Shown: positions 50,680 to 60,050, counted from the stretch's first letter. The stretch is 64,000 nt of DNA from ZC4RG29 sp035304385 (GCA_035304385.1 DATGQD010000057.1:56849-120848); one strand, 5' to 3'. Program-made: numbers and translations. The notes: generated from the letters alone by a model not told the origin.

Positions 50680-51837
50680 TTGAAGGTCCAACGCATTACC
50701 GTTTCCGCATTCTTCTTTTTCAACGGCTTTCTCTATGCCAACTGGGCGGCGCGCCTTCCCGAACTGCAGGAGTCATTGGGAATCTCCCACTCATCGCTGG
50801 GAACGATTCTGTTTATACTGGCGCTGGGTGCGGTCATCGGCATGCCCTTCACCGGATGGCTTGCGGTGCGCTATGGTAGCGCGTTTATCACCAAGCTGTT
50901 TGCGATCGTCCTCTGTACGGCCATCGCGATGATCGGATTCCCCTCAAGCATGGCTGTCGAAAGTATCGTCTTCTTCTTCATCGGACTTTTCAACGGCGGC
51001 ATGGATGTTACCATGAACGAGCAGGCTGTGTTGGTGGAACGGCAGTGGAAAAAACCCATCATGTCGTCCTTCCACGGACTTTGGAGCGTAGGCATGGCCG
51101 TGGGCGCCGGAACCGGGGCTTTGTTTTCAAAGTCGCAGACGGACCTCAAAATACACTTTATCGTCGTCGCCGCGATAAGCGGTCTCGCCCTCGTGTGGGC
51201 ATCGCGCTACCTGATCAAATCTAAGCCGGAAAGCAGCGGCAAGGAAAAGACCTTTGTGCTCCCCACACGCCTGATCGCCCCCCTGGGATTCATCGCATTC
51301 TGCGGAATGTTATCGGAAGGGTCGGTGGGCGACTGGTCCGCGATCTTCATGAACAAGATCGTCGGCGCGACGGAGTCCTTCAGCGCGCTGGCCTTTGGTG
51401 CATTCGCTGCCGGCATGACAACAGGGAGGTTTACCGGCGATTACTTTACCATGCACTACGGAAAGAAAAAACTCCTGATCGCCGACGGGCTCCTTGCCAT
51501 TACGGGTCTCGCGATCGTATTGGGGTTTGCCTCCGTATGGTCGACCTTCCTGGGATTCTTCCTGGCAGGGCTGGGGCTGGCTACCGTAGTTCCCGTCATC
51601 TATACGACCGCGGGCAATGCCCCGGGTGTCTCCCCCAGCGTCGGCATCGCCATGGCCACGACTATCGGATACTCAGGATTTTTTGTAGGCCCTCCCGTCA
51701 TCGGCTACCTGTCTGATAGCTTTGGCCTTCGTATTGGAATGACCTTCCCCCTGGTGCTGTTGGTGCTTATGGTGGTGATAATAGCGAGGGTCGATTTTGG
51801 GAAATTTAAGCACACGACTGAACCGCATAGAACATAG
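50680..51837 (+). CDS. MFS transporter (YbjJ/fucose-permease-like)
   Basis: About 385 residues from a TTG at 50680, right before the first helix (ITVSAFFFFNGFLYANWAARL); the open frame continues to a TTG at 50590 but adds residues without family character. About 11-12 helices are visible. Family features include the loop GWLAVRYGSAF and the segment MDVTMNEQAVLVERQWKKPI, MSSFHGLWSVGMAVGAG in helix 5, which recall YbjJ and related sugar permeases. The substrate is unknown. Its last three codons are supplied by the CATAGAACATAG repeat that follows. Confidence 0.85.
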   Translation: MKVQRITVSAFFFFNGFLYANWAARLPELQESLGISHSSLGTILFILALGAVIGMPFTGWLAVRYGSAFITKLFAIVLCTAIAMIGFPSSMAVESIVFFFIGLFNGGMDVTMNEQAVLVERQWKKPIMSSFHGLWSVGMAVGAGTGALFSKSQTDLKIHFIVVAAISGLALVWASRYLIKSKPESSGKEKTFVLPTRLIAPLGFIAFCGMLSEGSVGDWSAIFMNKIVGATESFSALAFGAFAAGMTTGRFTGDYFTMHYGKKKLLIADGLLAITGLAIVLGFASVWSTFLGFFLAGLGLATVVPVIYTTAGNAPGVSPSVGIAMATTIGYSGFFVGPPVIGYLSDSFGLRIGMTFPLVLLVLMVVIIARVDFGKFKHTTEPHRT

Positions 51838-51859
51838 AACACATAGCGGGCACATAGAA
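51826..51859. repeat. CATAGAACA/CACATAG repeat array, left copy
   Basis: The array contains CATAGAACATAGAACACATAG and then CACATAGAA, overlapping the 3' end of the MFS gene. It is inverted relative to the copy at 52017-52034 and brackets the GxxExxY fragment. Confidence 0.75.
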
Positions 51860-51931
51860 TTTATTCCCATCTCGGTATTTATAACGTTGTGGCTATTTGC
51901 TACAGTTAGAGTAAAAAAAAAGCCTGCTCCA

Positions 51932-52021
51932 ATGACACCCACAAAGAACCTTGACGATCTCACGTACGACGTCATCGGTTGTGCGATAGAAGTTCACAAG
52001 CAACCAGGACCCGGACTTCTA
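51932..52021 (+). pseudogene. Truncated GxxExxY-protein gene (N-terminal fragment)
   Basis: Thirty residues, MTPTKNLDDLTYDVIGCAIE then VHKQPGPGLL, match the start of the GxxExxY (PD-(D/E)XK nuclease-like) family, whose members normally continue for about 100 further residues. The match breaks off exactly where the TTCTATGTGTG repeat begins; the frame continues into unrelated sequence and a stop at 52099. It is a decayed fragment. Confidence 0.75.
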
Positions 52022-52034
52022 TGTGTGTTCTATG
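52017..52034. repeat. TTCTATGTG repeat, right copy
   Basis: TTCTATGTGTGTTCTATG is the inverse of the array at 51826-51859. It truncates the GxxExxY fragment. Confidence 0.75.
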
Positions 52035-52095
52035 TCGTTCAAACCAAAAAAAATGTTCGTACATTGCACACCACTAAATTCTCAATGCCAGAAAC

Positions 52096-52482
52096 ATGAA
52101 GAACACCCTTTACTTCCTCTTCGTCGCCCTCCTCCTCGCGGGCGTATCAGCAGCTTTTGTTATTCCCAAGAAAGGCCACGTCCGTCACATCGTGGTTTTT
52201 AAATACAAGGCTTCGGCGACGCCGGAACAGATCAATGAAGTCACGACGGCGTTCAGAGACCTAAAGGATAAAATTCCTGGTATTGTTTCCTTTGAACACG
52301 GTGTAAACAACAGCCCTGAAAACCTAAACAAAGGCTTCACCCATGTGTACCTCCTGACGTTTGAGAATGCGGCAGCACGCGATGCCTACCTGCCCCATCC
52401 GGAGCACAGAAAGTTCGGCGGTCTGCTGGGCCGCCTCGGGATTTTGGAAGAGCCGTTCGTCGTGGACTACGAGGTGGAATAA
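52096..52482 (+). CDS. Exported Dabb-family protein (stress-responsive A/B barrel)
   Basis: The 128-residue protein has a signal peptide (about 1-22). A Dabb dimeric alpha/beta barrel domain follows: VRHIVVFKYKASATPEQINE, LKDKIPGIVSFEHGVN, FTHVYLLTFENAAARDAYL and HPEHRKF. Cytosolic relatives are stress-induced; exported ones occur often in Bacteroidota and are uncharacterised. The start codon at 52096 overlaps the tail of the pseudogene frame. Confidence 0.88.
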   Translation: MKNTLYFLFVALLLAGVSAAFVIPKKGHVRHIVVFKYKASATPEQINEVTTAFRDLKDKIPGIVSFEHGVNNSPENLNKGFTHVYLLTFENAAARDAYLPHPEHRKFGGLLGRLGILEEPFVVDYEVE

Positions 52483-52601
52483 GGCAAAGCTGAGATTTAT
52501 TAAGTGCCCGGCACTTGTGATACCAGCGAAGGTCTTTCGACTTAGCCTGCGAAATTTTCCATGTTTATCCTATGCCCCTCCGGGCCCATGTGGTTCAGGG
52601 C

Positions 52602-54707
52602 CTACGGTAGCGCGAACGCCACATAGCTATCCCCTTTCTCCGCCCCGAGCTTAGTGCCACCGCAGGCAAGGACGATGTACTGTTTGCCATTGACTTCGTA
52701 TGTGGCTGGCGTGGCGAATGCAGCCGCGGGCAATTCGGTCTCCCATAAGAGTTCACCGGTCTCTTTCCTGTAGGCTCTGAACTTTTTGTCTTTCGTACCG
52801 GCAATAAACAATAAACTACTCGCGGTAATTACGGGTCCGCCGTAGCTCTCGGAACCGGTCCGAGGAATGCCCTGGTCCATCAACTCCGGGTATTCGCCAT
52901 AGACAATCTTCCAGAGGTATTCTCCAGTATTCAGGTCGATTGCATTCAGCGTTCCCCAAGGTGGCGCAATTGCGGGATAACCGTCCTTGTCAAGCCACTT
53001 CGTATAGCCTGAGATCTTGTATTCATCGATAGTCTCCTCGCTTGTGATTTCCGTTCGCACGTTAGCAGCACTTTGCTGCGCAGTAGTCTTATCGCCAAAG
53101 AGAAACGCGACGATGTCAGCCTTCTGCGCGTCAGTGATCCCGGGCAAGCCAGCCATCCTTCCTTTGCCGTGGCTGATGATATCGGCAACCGCGTCTCGGG
53201 TAAGGCGTTCTTCAGGGTTGAGAAGCGACGGAAAACCGCTTGCCGCGCTACCGCGTCGGTTAGCGCCATGACACGATGCACAAAATGTAGTGTAAAGCTG
53301 AGCGCCCGTTGCCGCCGCATCGGGTCGTTGCGCCTTGTCCAATGAGATAAGCCACGACGCCTCGTTGCTGTTAATGTACATGATACCCTCAGGATCCACT
53401 GCGGCACCACCCCACTCTGCCCCGCCGTCGAGTCCGGGAAATACGATACTGCCATTCTTCGACAGGGGCGTAAACGGACCTTCAAAGCGACTGTTCCGAA
53501 ATGCAGTCAGCAGTGAGTCGCGATGTGCTGAATAGGGGTTGATGTCGTCCTCGGTAAGCGTTTGTCGCGCATAAGGGAGCGGCAATACCGGTCGTGGCTG
53601 TGTCGGCCACGCTTCTTCGCCCGGAACATCCGAGGGTGGTGCCGGCACTTCTTCGATGGGAAACAGAGGTTCTCCCGTTTCACGGTTAAAAAGAAACACA
53701 TACCCCTGCTTTGTCACCTGCGCGACGGCATCGACTTTCTTCCCGTCGCGTGTTACCGTAAGCAAGTTAGGCGGCGCCGGTGCGTCGCGGTCGAAGATGT
53801 CGTGATGCACGAATTGGAAGTGCCATAACCTTTCACCCGTCTTCGCGTTCAGGGCGAGCAATGTGTTTGCGAAAAGGTTACTTCCAATGCGGTCGCCGCC
53901 ATAGAAGTCGAACGCCGCCGACCCGGTAGGCACATATACGATTCCGCGCTTACGGTCGACACTCATGCCGGCCCAGTTGTTTGCCGCGCCTACCCGTGAA
54001 TTTTCGTGGGTGGCTTCCGGCCATGTATCATAACCCAGCTCGCCGGGGCCGGGAATGGTTTTGAACACCCATGCCAGTTTCCCTGTCACAATGTCAAATG
54101 CCTGGACATGCCCCGGCGCGGCATCGGAGCCTTCGGACAAACTCAGGGGCATTATGATCAGGTTCTCATATACCGTTCCCGGTGTGCGGGACTCAACGTG
54201 CTTTGTTTTGGCTGTTTCACCCAACCCGGCCTTCAGGCTGGTTTTGCCACCCTCGCCAAAAGATGTTATGGGATTTCCTGTCAGCGCCTCCACCGCACAT
54301 AGCCACTCTCCGCGCGTGTAAAGAATTCGTTTGTCGTCACCATTTTGCCAATAGGTGACGCCCCGTATGATCGCACCGCGACGCGTGGTGTCCGGTATGC
54401 GCCAGAGCTCTTCTCCGGTGGTAGCGTCGAGTGCAAAAGGCTCGCCGGTAGCTGTTACCGCATATAACCTTCCATCGACGATGATGGGGTTGCACTGAAT
54501 TTGTCCGCTGTCGCCGGTATGATACTCCCACGCGATCTCGAGTTGCGCAACGTTGTCGGGATTGATCTGCGTGAGGGAAGAATAGTGGTTGCGATCGGGA
54601 CCACCGAGGTATTCCTCCCATTGTGTCGAATCGGAATGCTGGCTACACGAAAAGGCGATGGCTGCGAGAACCAGTAATGCTGCAAAGTATTTAGGCACGA
54701 TATTCAA
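52602..54707 (-). CDS. PQQ-dependent dehydrogenase with internal cytochrome c domain
   Basis: The 701-residue protein is a lipoprotein (signal ending AAIAFSC, Cys21). An eight-blade quinoprotein propeller is indicated by repeated W-docking segments (LFALDATTGEELW, HVQAFDIVTGKLAWVF, LLALNAKTGERLWHFQ, LNAIDLNTGEYLWKI, in parts). FVHHDIFDRDAP (about 299-310) is the PQQ/Ca region typical of glucose or alcohol dehydrogenases. A cytochrome c domain is inserted between late blades, with CASCH at 476-480. Membrane-bound glucose dehydrogenase-like or sugar/alcohol oxidation at the cell surface is likely; the exact substrate is unknown. No PQQ biosynthesis genes are in the window. Confidence 0.9.
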   Translation of the reverse strand: MNIVPKYFAALLVLAAIAFSCSQHSDSTQWEEYLGGPDRNHYSSLTQINPDNVAQLEIAWEYHTGDSGQIQCNPIIVDGRLYAVTATGEPFALDATTGEELWRIPDTTRRGAIIRGVTYWQNGDDKRILYTRGEWLCAVEALTGNPITSFGEGGKTSLKAGLGETAKTKHVESRTPGTVYENLIIMPLSLSEGSDAAPGHVQAFDIVTGKLAWVFKTIPGPGELGYDTWPEATHENSRVGAANNWAGMSVDRKRGIVYVPTGSAAFDFYGGDRIGSNLFANTLLALNAKTGERLWHFQFVHHDIFDRDAPAPPNLLTVTRDGKKVDAVAQVTKQGYVFLFNRETGEPLFPIEEVPAPPSDVPGEEAWPTQPRPVLPLPYARQTLTEDDINPYSAHRDSLLTAFRNSRFEGPFTPLSKNGSIVFPGLDGGAEWGGAAVDPEGIMYINSNEASWLISLDKAQRPDAAATGAQLYTTFCASCHGANRRGSAASGFPSLLNPEERLTRDAVADIISHGKGRMAGLPGITDAQKADIVAFLFGDKTTAQQSAANVRTEITSEETIDEYKISGYTKWLDKDGYPAIAPPWGTLNAIDLNTGEYLWKIVYGEYPELMDQGIPRTGSESYGGPVITASSLLFIAGTKDKKFRAYRKETGELLWETELPAAAFATPATYEVNGKQYIVLACGGTKLGAEKGDSYVAFALP

Positions 54708-54870
54708 GTATGGACAGATTAGGTTCAGGGGTCATTTGCCAGGCGAAAGGCATTCGTCTTTGCCAGGTTTTCCCTTAAAGTATGGAATAATCCCAGAAAA
54801 TGGGACAAAGTTGGTGTTTGCCCTCAAAATATGCCACACGCGGACGTGAGACCGTATAGGTCAATAATGT

Positions 54871-54886
54871 ACGCACAGCCGTGCGT
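54871..54886. repeat. REP-like palindrome, copy 6
   Basis: ACGCACAGCCGTGCGT is the core of the element; the flanking GTAG/CTAC is lost. Confidence 0.75.
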
Positions 54887-54931
54887 CGGGCGCTGACCCG
54901 CAGGGTGGTAGCGTAGGGTGTATGAATTCAT

Positions 54932-54955
54932 GGACGCACAGCCGTGCGTCCCTAC
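54932..54955. repeat. REP-like palindrome, copy 7
   Basis: GGACGCAC, AGCC, GTGCGTCC, followed by CTAC. It lies 42 bp before the stop of the aspartoacylase-like gene, 46 bp after copy 6. Confidence 0.85.
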
Positions 54956-54996
54956 AAAGTATCAGCCACAGATTGGGTTTAGGTGATACGCGACAA

Positions 54997-55938
54997 TCAA
55001 CTCTTCACTTCCTGCCCAACGTGCATCAACGCATCCCCCTGGTGCACCACGGGATTTTGGTTGAGGCCGATGACGTAGCCGGAGGTGGTAGAGCGGATGG
55101 GCTGGCTGAAGTCGCCATAGGGGTCGTTGAGGGTTCCCAGTTCCTGACCACGCGTGATAGCCTGTCCCGGCGAGACGCGGGTCAAAAAAATTCCCGAATA
55201 GGCGGCGCGGACCCAGGAGGTGTGCTTGATGATGCGCGTGGGGGCTTGTGCGGGTGGGGCGTCGTCGCGCATGTTCAGATAGTGCATGAGCCTGAGCGTG
55301 CCGTCAATGCCTTCCTTGATGGCGAACTCGTCGAAGCGTCCGGTTTCACCGCCCTCATACACGAGAATCTTTTTCCCCTGGCGGGCAGCCCACTGGCGGA
55401 GCGAGGCCGGTCGGTAGCGGGCGTCAATCGTAAACGGTGCATTAAACGCATGTGCCATTGCCGTTACATCCGGGTCGCTGAGCACGCCCCTGATCTGGGG
55501 ATAGTTGACACGCGTAGCGCCGCCGGTATGGAAGTCGATACCATAATCGATCTTCGGCACGATATTGCGCGTCAGATAATGCGCCACCCGCGACGCCAAA
55601 GAACCGCGGGCATTGCCCGGGAAGGAACGATTGACATCCTTACCGTCAGGCACGTAGCGGGAAGAACTGATAAACCCGTAGATATTGATGATGGGTATGC
55701 AAATTGTTGTGCCGCGTGTCGGGCGGTGCGACTGACTTTCTATGAGACGCCTGACCACCTCCGTGCCGTTGATCTCATCACCATGCATTGCACCCATCAG
55801 GAGCAGCACCGGGCCGTCGTGCTCCGACCTCGACACCGTAATATTGATTTCCAGCGCCGATCGCGAGGGAAGCTTTGCTATGCTTATGTTTATCTTCTTC
55901 TCCTCTCCGGGAAGAATTCGGGTGCCGTTGAGCATCAT
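54997..55938 (-). CDS. Succinylglutamate desuccinylase/aspartoacylase-family metallohydrolase
   Basis: The 313-residue zinc carboxypeptidase-like enzyme has GAMHGDEINGTEVV (HxxE zinc motif, about 51-65), NVNRSFPG, FHTGG with the third His and YEGGETGRFDE near the catalytic Glu. It ends in a beta-rich lobe (SGYVIGLNQNPVVHQGDALM). The group deacylates N-acyl amino acids; the exact substrate is not clear. The ATG at 55938 overlaps the stop of the sialidase-like gene by 4 bp, so the pair is translationally coupled. Confidence 0.9.
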   Translation of the reverse strand: MMLNGTRILPGEEKKINISIAKLPSRSALEINITVSRSEHDGPVLLLMGAMHGDEINGTEVVRRLIESQSHRPTRGTTICIPIINIYGFISSSRYVPDGKDVNRSFPGNARGSLASRVAHYLTRNIVPKIDYGIDFHTGGATRVNYPQIRGVLSDPDVTAMAHAFNAPFTIDARYRPASLRQWAARQGKKILVYEGGETGRFDEFAIKEGIDGTLRLMHYLNMRDDAPPAQAPTRIIKHTSWVRAAYSGIFLTRVSPGQAITRGQELGTLNDPYGDFSQPIRSTTSGYVIGLNQNPVVHQGDALMHVGQEVKS

Positions 55939-57020
55939 CGTGCAACACCCATCCATATGGCTATCCGCTTTCGCTTCCAGGTATACGTTCCGGCGATTGT
56001 ATCACCGAAGTGTAATACGGAAGGATATGAAAATTCGTCGCCCGTTGTTCCGGCGTCGATCGTATCAGGGTCCGACCACGTAACACCATTATCGGACGAC
56101 ACGGCGGTGGCGAGTGGTGTACGTCCACCCCAGTTTCCTTCCACTGGATTATACACCAGCACCAGCCTTCCATCGTCAAGCTGTGTTAAGTCGATGCCGC
56201 TATTGTTGTTTGGCAAGGTCGTTTTGTATATGGGCGACCATGTCTTGCCATAATCCTCAGAGTCACTCCTGCAGATTGCACCGGAAGAGCTGCGCAGCAA
56301 CATATGCACTTTACCCGGCGACGATTCCCAGAGTGCCGGTTGGATCACGCCCTCACCTGTGATGACATCGCGGTCCATCGGAATAAACTGAGTGGCGGTC
56401 CAGGTTCTTCCCTGGTCTTCGCTGCGATCCACGAATGCATTCCAAAGGCCTCCCTTTTCATCGGACGCCGGCGCCAGCCAGGTTCCATCCGACAAGACGA
56501 TCGGCCTGTTACGCACCGGACCTCTGCCGCCCCTGTCGCCGGGCACGAGTTCCTGCGCTCGCGACCACGTGTTACCGTCGTCGTTGGAAACCATATACCA
56601 CGTCTCCCACTCGCCGATCGTCTCCCCTACCTTAAAGAACAGGATCAACCTGCCGCCCGGAGTGTTGAACAGGACAGGATTCCAATGCGGATGCTGCCGA
56701 ATCTTCGCTATTTCAACCGGTACGGACCAGTAGTCGGGCGTTCCTTTGGAAATCCAAATACCCACATCGTCATGCCTTTCGTGCGTACCGGCAAACCATG
56801 CCACGACAAACGCGCCGTCGCGGGTCCGTGCAATAGTGGATGCGTGACATTGCGCGAAGGGCTCCTCTTCGCCGGTCACAAACCCCCTGAACAAAATATC
56901 AATACCCTCTTCTTCTACACGCGTTGCGACCACGCCGTACTGCTGTTGCCGCGAACATGCGCATATCACGATGAGGATCAATGTCAGGGAAGGGCCAGAC
57001 AAAAAAAATGCGGTCTTCAT
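55935..57020 (-). CDS. Lipoprotein exo-alpha-sialidase-like protein (BNR repeats)
   Basis: Start at 57020 gives a lipoprotein signal (MKTAFFLSGPSLTLILIVICACSR) and 361 residues; the longer frame adds 35 residues in front. The six-bladed propeller has Asp-box repeats SNDDGNTW, SEDQGRTW, SEDYGKTW and SSDNGVTW. FKVGETIGEWETWYM and AGTHERHDDVGIWIS are as in BNR_2 sialidase-like proteins. True sialidase activity is uncertain, since the Arg triad cannot be traced confidently. It is coupled to the aspartoacylase-like gene, which might remove acyl groups from the released products. Confidence 0.87.
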   Translation of the reverse strand: MKTAFFLSGPSLTLILIVICACSRQQQYGVVATRVEEEGIDILFRGFVTGEEEPFAQCHASTIARTRDGAFVVAWFAGTHERHDDVGIWISKGTPDYWSVPVEIAKIRQHPHWNPVLFNTPGGRLILFFKVGETIGEWETWYMVSNDDGNTWSRAQELVPGDRGGRGPVRNRPIVLSDGTWLAPASDEKGGLWNAFVDRSEDQGRTWTATQFIPMDRDVITGEGVIQPALWESSPGKVHMLLRSSSGAICRSDSEDYGKTWSPIYKTTLPNNNSGIDLTQLDDGRLVLVYNPVEGNWGGRTPLATAVSSDNGVTWSDPDTIDAGTTGDEFSYPSVLHFGDTIAGTYTWKRKRIAIWMGVAR

Positions 57021-57383
57021 TCGGGGTCGTCCAAAAATACACGAATCGTAAACAAGATAAGAAAAACCCGCCAACGACGTCCATTGCAAATCCAGGTTGC
57101 GGGAAAACCGGCTCATGGGAAGCATGACCGTGCGTAAGAAATGAGTCGGGATGGTTATCGAACCAGCCCATTTTTGGAACCATGCGAAAGTTCTCCGAAA
57201 CGTCGAAAAAGCCGGTCAACGGAAACTCTTTTAGGAACAGTGTGTTGCGCAATTTCGTTAAGTCAGGATAGGCAGGGTGTGGACGGTCCGCCACGTTGGC
57301 TTGAGTGTAAGATTTGAGGCGAGTTCAGCCGTTTCCGGCGACCATTTTTCTTCACCTTTGCAATAAGGTAATAGCATGGCGTA

Positions 57384-59426
57384 ATGAATTGGCGTGGGGG
57401 ATATATACTGATCACGTTCCTGCTTTCGTGTGTGGCGATCCAGTCAGCGGCGCAGGACAGCGACACCTTGCTTACCTGGTACAGAGGCTTCTTCTACAAT
57501 GTACCCAAACACGACCCCAATGAGCGCATCGCCCACGCGGTTCAGAAGCTCGAAGACGCCCAATCCGCCGGCGACCCGGCGCGAATAGCCCGGGCGATGA
57601 AAGAAGTCGGGCTCGTCAACCTGACCCTCGTCCGTGACCTCGATCAGGCGATGGACTACTTCCTGCAAGCGCTCACCATTGAGGATTCGCTCGGGCTCCG
57701 GGAACGACAGACATTTACCTATATCGCCATAGCCGACGCCTTCGAGCATGTCGGCAATCACCAGCGCAGTGCAGAGTATTTACAGAAGGCCCTGAATCTC
57801 AATGCCGAAACCGGTAATGTACCGGTCTTTGCCTTCATTCTTAACAAACTCGGCAAGGTCAACGCCGCCCTGGGGAACATTGATCAGGCATTCGCCAACT
57901 ACGAACTCGTACTCGCCAATAAAGAACGACTGAATCGACCCGCGCTGGAAGCGGAGGCGCTGTTCAATCTCGCCATCCTCCACGCAAGCCAGAGCAATTA
58001 TCAGGATGCGTTACGCGACCATTGGAAGGCGCTGTCTATATGGCGATCGCTAAACGACAAGAAAAACGAAGCGATTTCATTGAGCAGCATAGGGGAACTG
58101 TATCACCTGATGAAGAACGACGCACGCGCCCTTGCCAATCACGTCGCGGCGTTGAAAATCAGACGTCGTCTGGGCGACAAGCGCGAGCTCGCGGAATCGT
58201 ACAACAACATCGGCATCATTTATTACTTCAGGGATAACTATGAACGCGCTATCGCGAACCTGGAGTTGGCGCTGGTATCCGGACTGGAAAGCGAGGCCAA
58301 GCGCGAGATCAGCCGGAGTTACGAGTACCTTTCTAACGCCCACCAAAAACAGGGCGACTACAAGCGGGCTTTGGAGTACAAGGAACTCCATCACGCTATA
58401 TTGGATTTTATCCAGACCGAGAAAAACGAGCGCGCCCTGCTGGAAATCCAGAATCGCTATGAGATGGCGCAGAAGGAGTCACAGATCGTGAAGTTGGAGT
58501 ACGACAGCCAGGTAAGGGAACGGGAGTTGCGCACACAGAAATCGATCCGAAACTTTCTCTACGCACTCGTAGCCCTGATCCTCATTATCGGGGTTCTCAT
58601 CCTGTACTCCTACATACAGAAACAGAAATCCAACCGGCACTTGCAAGTCGCCCACAACCGTGTGCAGCACAAGAACGAGCAGCTGCAGCGACTGAATGCC
58701 ACCAAGGACAAGTTCTTCTCCATTATCAGCCACGACCTCCGTGGGCCATTGAACTCGCTGACTTCCTTTTCGGAATTGTTGATCAACCACATGGACCAGC
58801 TCACCCGTTCGGAAATACAGAGCCTGGCCCGCGATCTCGACTTGTCCGTGAAAAATCTTTACGGCCTCCTCGAAAACCTGCTCGAGTGGTCGCGCTCGCA
58901 GACCGGTACAATACAGTTTATGCCGGGGCCGTTCGACTTGTCGGCGCTGCTTGAAGAGAATCGCTCCCTGCTCAGCCAGCAGGCGCAGAGCAAAAGGATC
59001 ACCTTGCTATCGGAAGCGCAGGAGGGCATCATTGTACGCGCGCACAAACATTCCGTGAGTACGGTGGTCCGAAACCTTATCTCCAATGCAATCAAGTTCA
59101 CTCCCACGGGTGGTGTTATTAAACTCGACATCCGGACTCAATCAGGCGAGGCGATTGTCTCGGTGGCCGATACGGGAGTGGGCATGGACCAGGAGGCTAT
59201 CGAAAAGATCTTTCGCATTGACGCAAAGCACACCACCGCAGGTACGGCGAATGAAAAAGGGACAGGCCTGGGCCTTATCCTCTGTAAGGAATTCGTTGAA
59301 AAGAACCACGGTAGAATATGGGTGACGAGCGAACCCGGAAAGGGTTCCGTATTCTACTTTTCACTTCCCGAACATGTGGCGACAAAGGAACCCGTCGTGG
59401 AAGGTAAGGTCAGTGCGAATTACTGA
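57384..59426 (+). CDS. Sensor histidine kinase with periplasmic TPR domain
   Basis: The 680-residue protein has a signal peptide (MNWRGGYILITFLLSCVAIQ), a TPR array of about eight repeats (about 50-350; for example AEYLQKALNLNAETGNVPVF, NIGIIYYFRDNYERAIANLE), a coiled-coil region, and a membrane helix (about 392-413, FLYALVALILIIGVLILY). The kinase core has the phosphoacceptor FFSIISHDLRGPLNSL (about 455), the N box RNLISNAIKF, DTGVGM and GTGLGLILCKEF. There is no response regulator next to it. Its 3' end overlaps the phosphatase gene by 7 bp tail to tail. Confidence 0.92.
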   Translation: MNWRGGYILITFLLSCVAIQSAAQDSDTLLTWYRGFFYNVPKHDPNERIAHAVQKLEDAQSAGDPARIARAMKEVGLVNLTLVRDLDQAMDYFLQALTIEDSLGLRERQTFTYIAIADAFEHVGNHQRSAEYLQKALNLNAETGNVPVFAFILNKLGKVNAALGNIDQAFANYELVLANKERLNRPALEAEALFNLAILHASQSNYQDALRDHWKALSIWRSLNDKKNEAISLSSIGELYHLMKNDARALANHVAALKIRRRLGDKRELAESYNNIGIIYYFRDNYERAIANLELALVSGLESEAKREISRSYEYLSNAHQKQGDYKRALEYKELHHAILDFIQTEKNERALLEIQNRYEMAQKESQIVKLEYDSQVRERELRTQKSIRNFLYALVALILIIGVLILYSYIQKQKSNRHLQVAHNRVQHKNEQLQRLNATKDKFFSIISHDLRGPLNSLTSFSELLINHMDQLTRSEIQSLARDLDLSVKNLYGLLENLLEWSRSQTGTIQFMPGPFDLSALLEENRSLLSQQAQSKRITLLSEAQEGIIVRAHKHSVSTVVRNLISNAIKFTPTGGVIKLDIRTQSGEAIVSVADTGVGMDQEAIEKIFRIDAKHTTAGTANEKGTGLGLILCKEFVEKNHGRIWVTSEPGKGSVFYFSLPEHVATKEPVVEGKVSANY

Positions 59427-59911
59427 GTACCTGTGCGGATCCCTTTCTCTTCAACGAGGTAATCGATCAGCCCGTCGATGGATCGGTCCAGCATTTCGAA
59501 CACCTCCTGAAATCCCCGCTCCCCGCCAAAGTACGGATCAGGCACTTCCTCTCCTGTTCCCATGGGATCGAACGCCCGGATGAGGTCAATTTTGGCGCGG
59601 CTGCTTTTCCCTTTGGCCAGCCTGTTTATGGATTCACGATTCCTGTTGTCCATGGCAAACACGTAATCGTACCTGTCCAGATGCTCGGAAGTGAACTGCT
59701 GGCCGTAGTGGTCGATGGTTATGCCGTTTTTTCGCGCGTTGCGTATCGTCCGTTCGTCGGGGGGCTCACCTATGTGATAATCGGAGGTCCCGGAAGAATC
59801 CGCCGACAAAACATCCTCCAGGCCACGCGCTTCCACTTTATGCTTAAAGATGGCCTCTGCCAGGGGCGACCGGCAAATATTCCCGAGGCACACAAACATA
59901 ACTTTTGTCAT
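59420..59911 (-). CDS. Low-molecular-weight protein-tyrosine phosphatase
   Basis: The 163-residue enzyme has the P-loop VCLGNICRSPLAEAIF (nucleophilic Cys8, Arg14) and the general-acid Asp in DPYFGGERGF. The length and Tyr-rich substrate region (HYGQQF, DRYDYVFAMD) are normal. It hydrolyses protein phosphotyrosine in the cytosol. No tyrosine kinase or capsule locus lies next to it. It is convergent with the TPR histidine kinase. Confidence 0.94.
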   Translation of the reverse strand: MTKVMFVCLGNICRSPLAEAIFKHKVEARGLEDVLSADSSGTSDYHIGEPPDERTIRNARKNGITIDHYGQQFTSEHLDRYDYVFAMDNRNRESINRLAKGKSSRAKIDLIRAFDPMGTGEEVPDPYFGGERGFQEVFEMLDRSIDGLIDYLVEEKGIRTGTQ

Positions 59912-60050
59912 TGGTATTCAGTCAGTTAAAAAAAATTTGCCCTAAAAACGCCATTTCCGCGGAAAAATAAAAAGGCAGAGGTTACTTCAGGCGCTTCAGG
60001 ACGATAAAGAAATGCATAGCACACTTTAACCGCCTTTTGGTTTGGAAAGT

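Noticed and set aside
9447..54955. CRISPR array from the repeated palindromes
   Set aside because: The copies are scattered, there are no regular spacers, and no cas genes are present.
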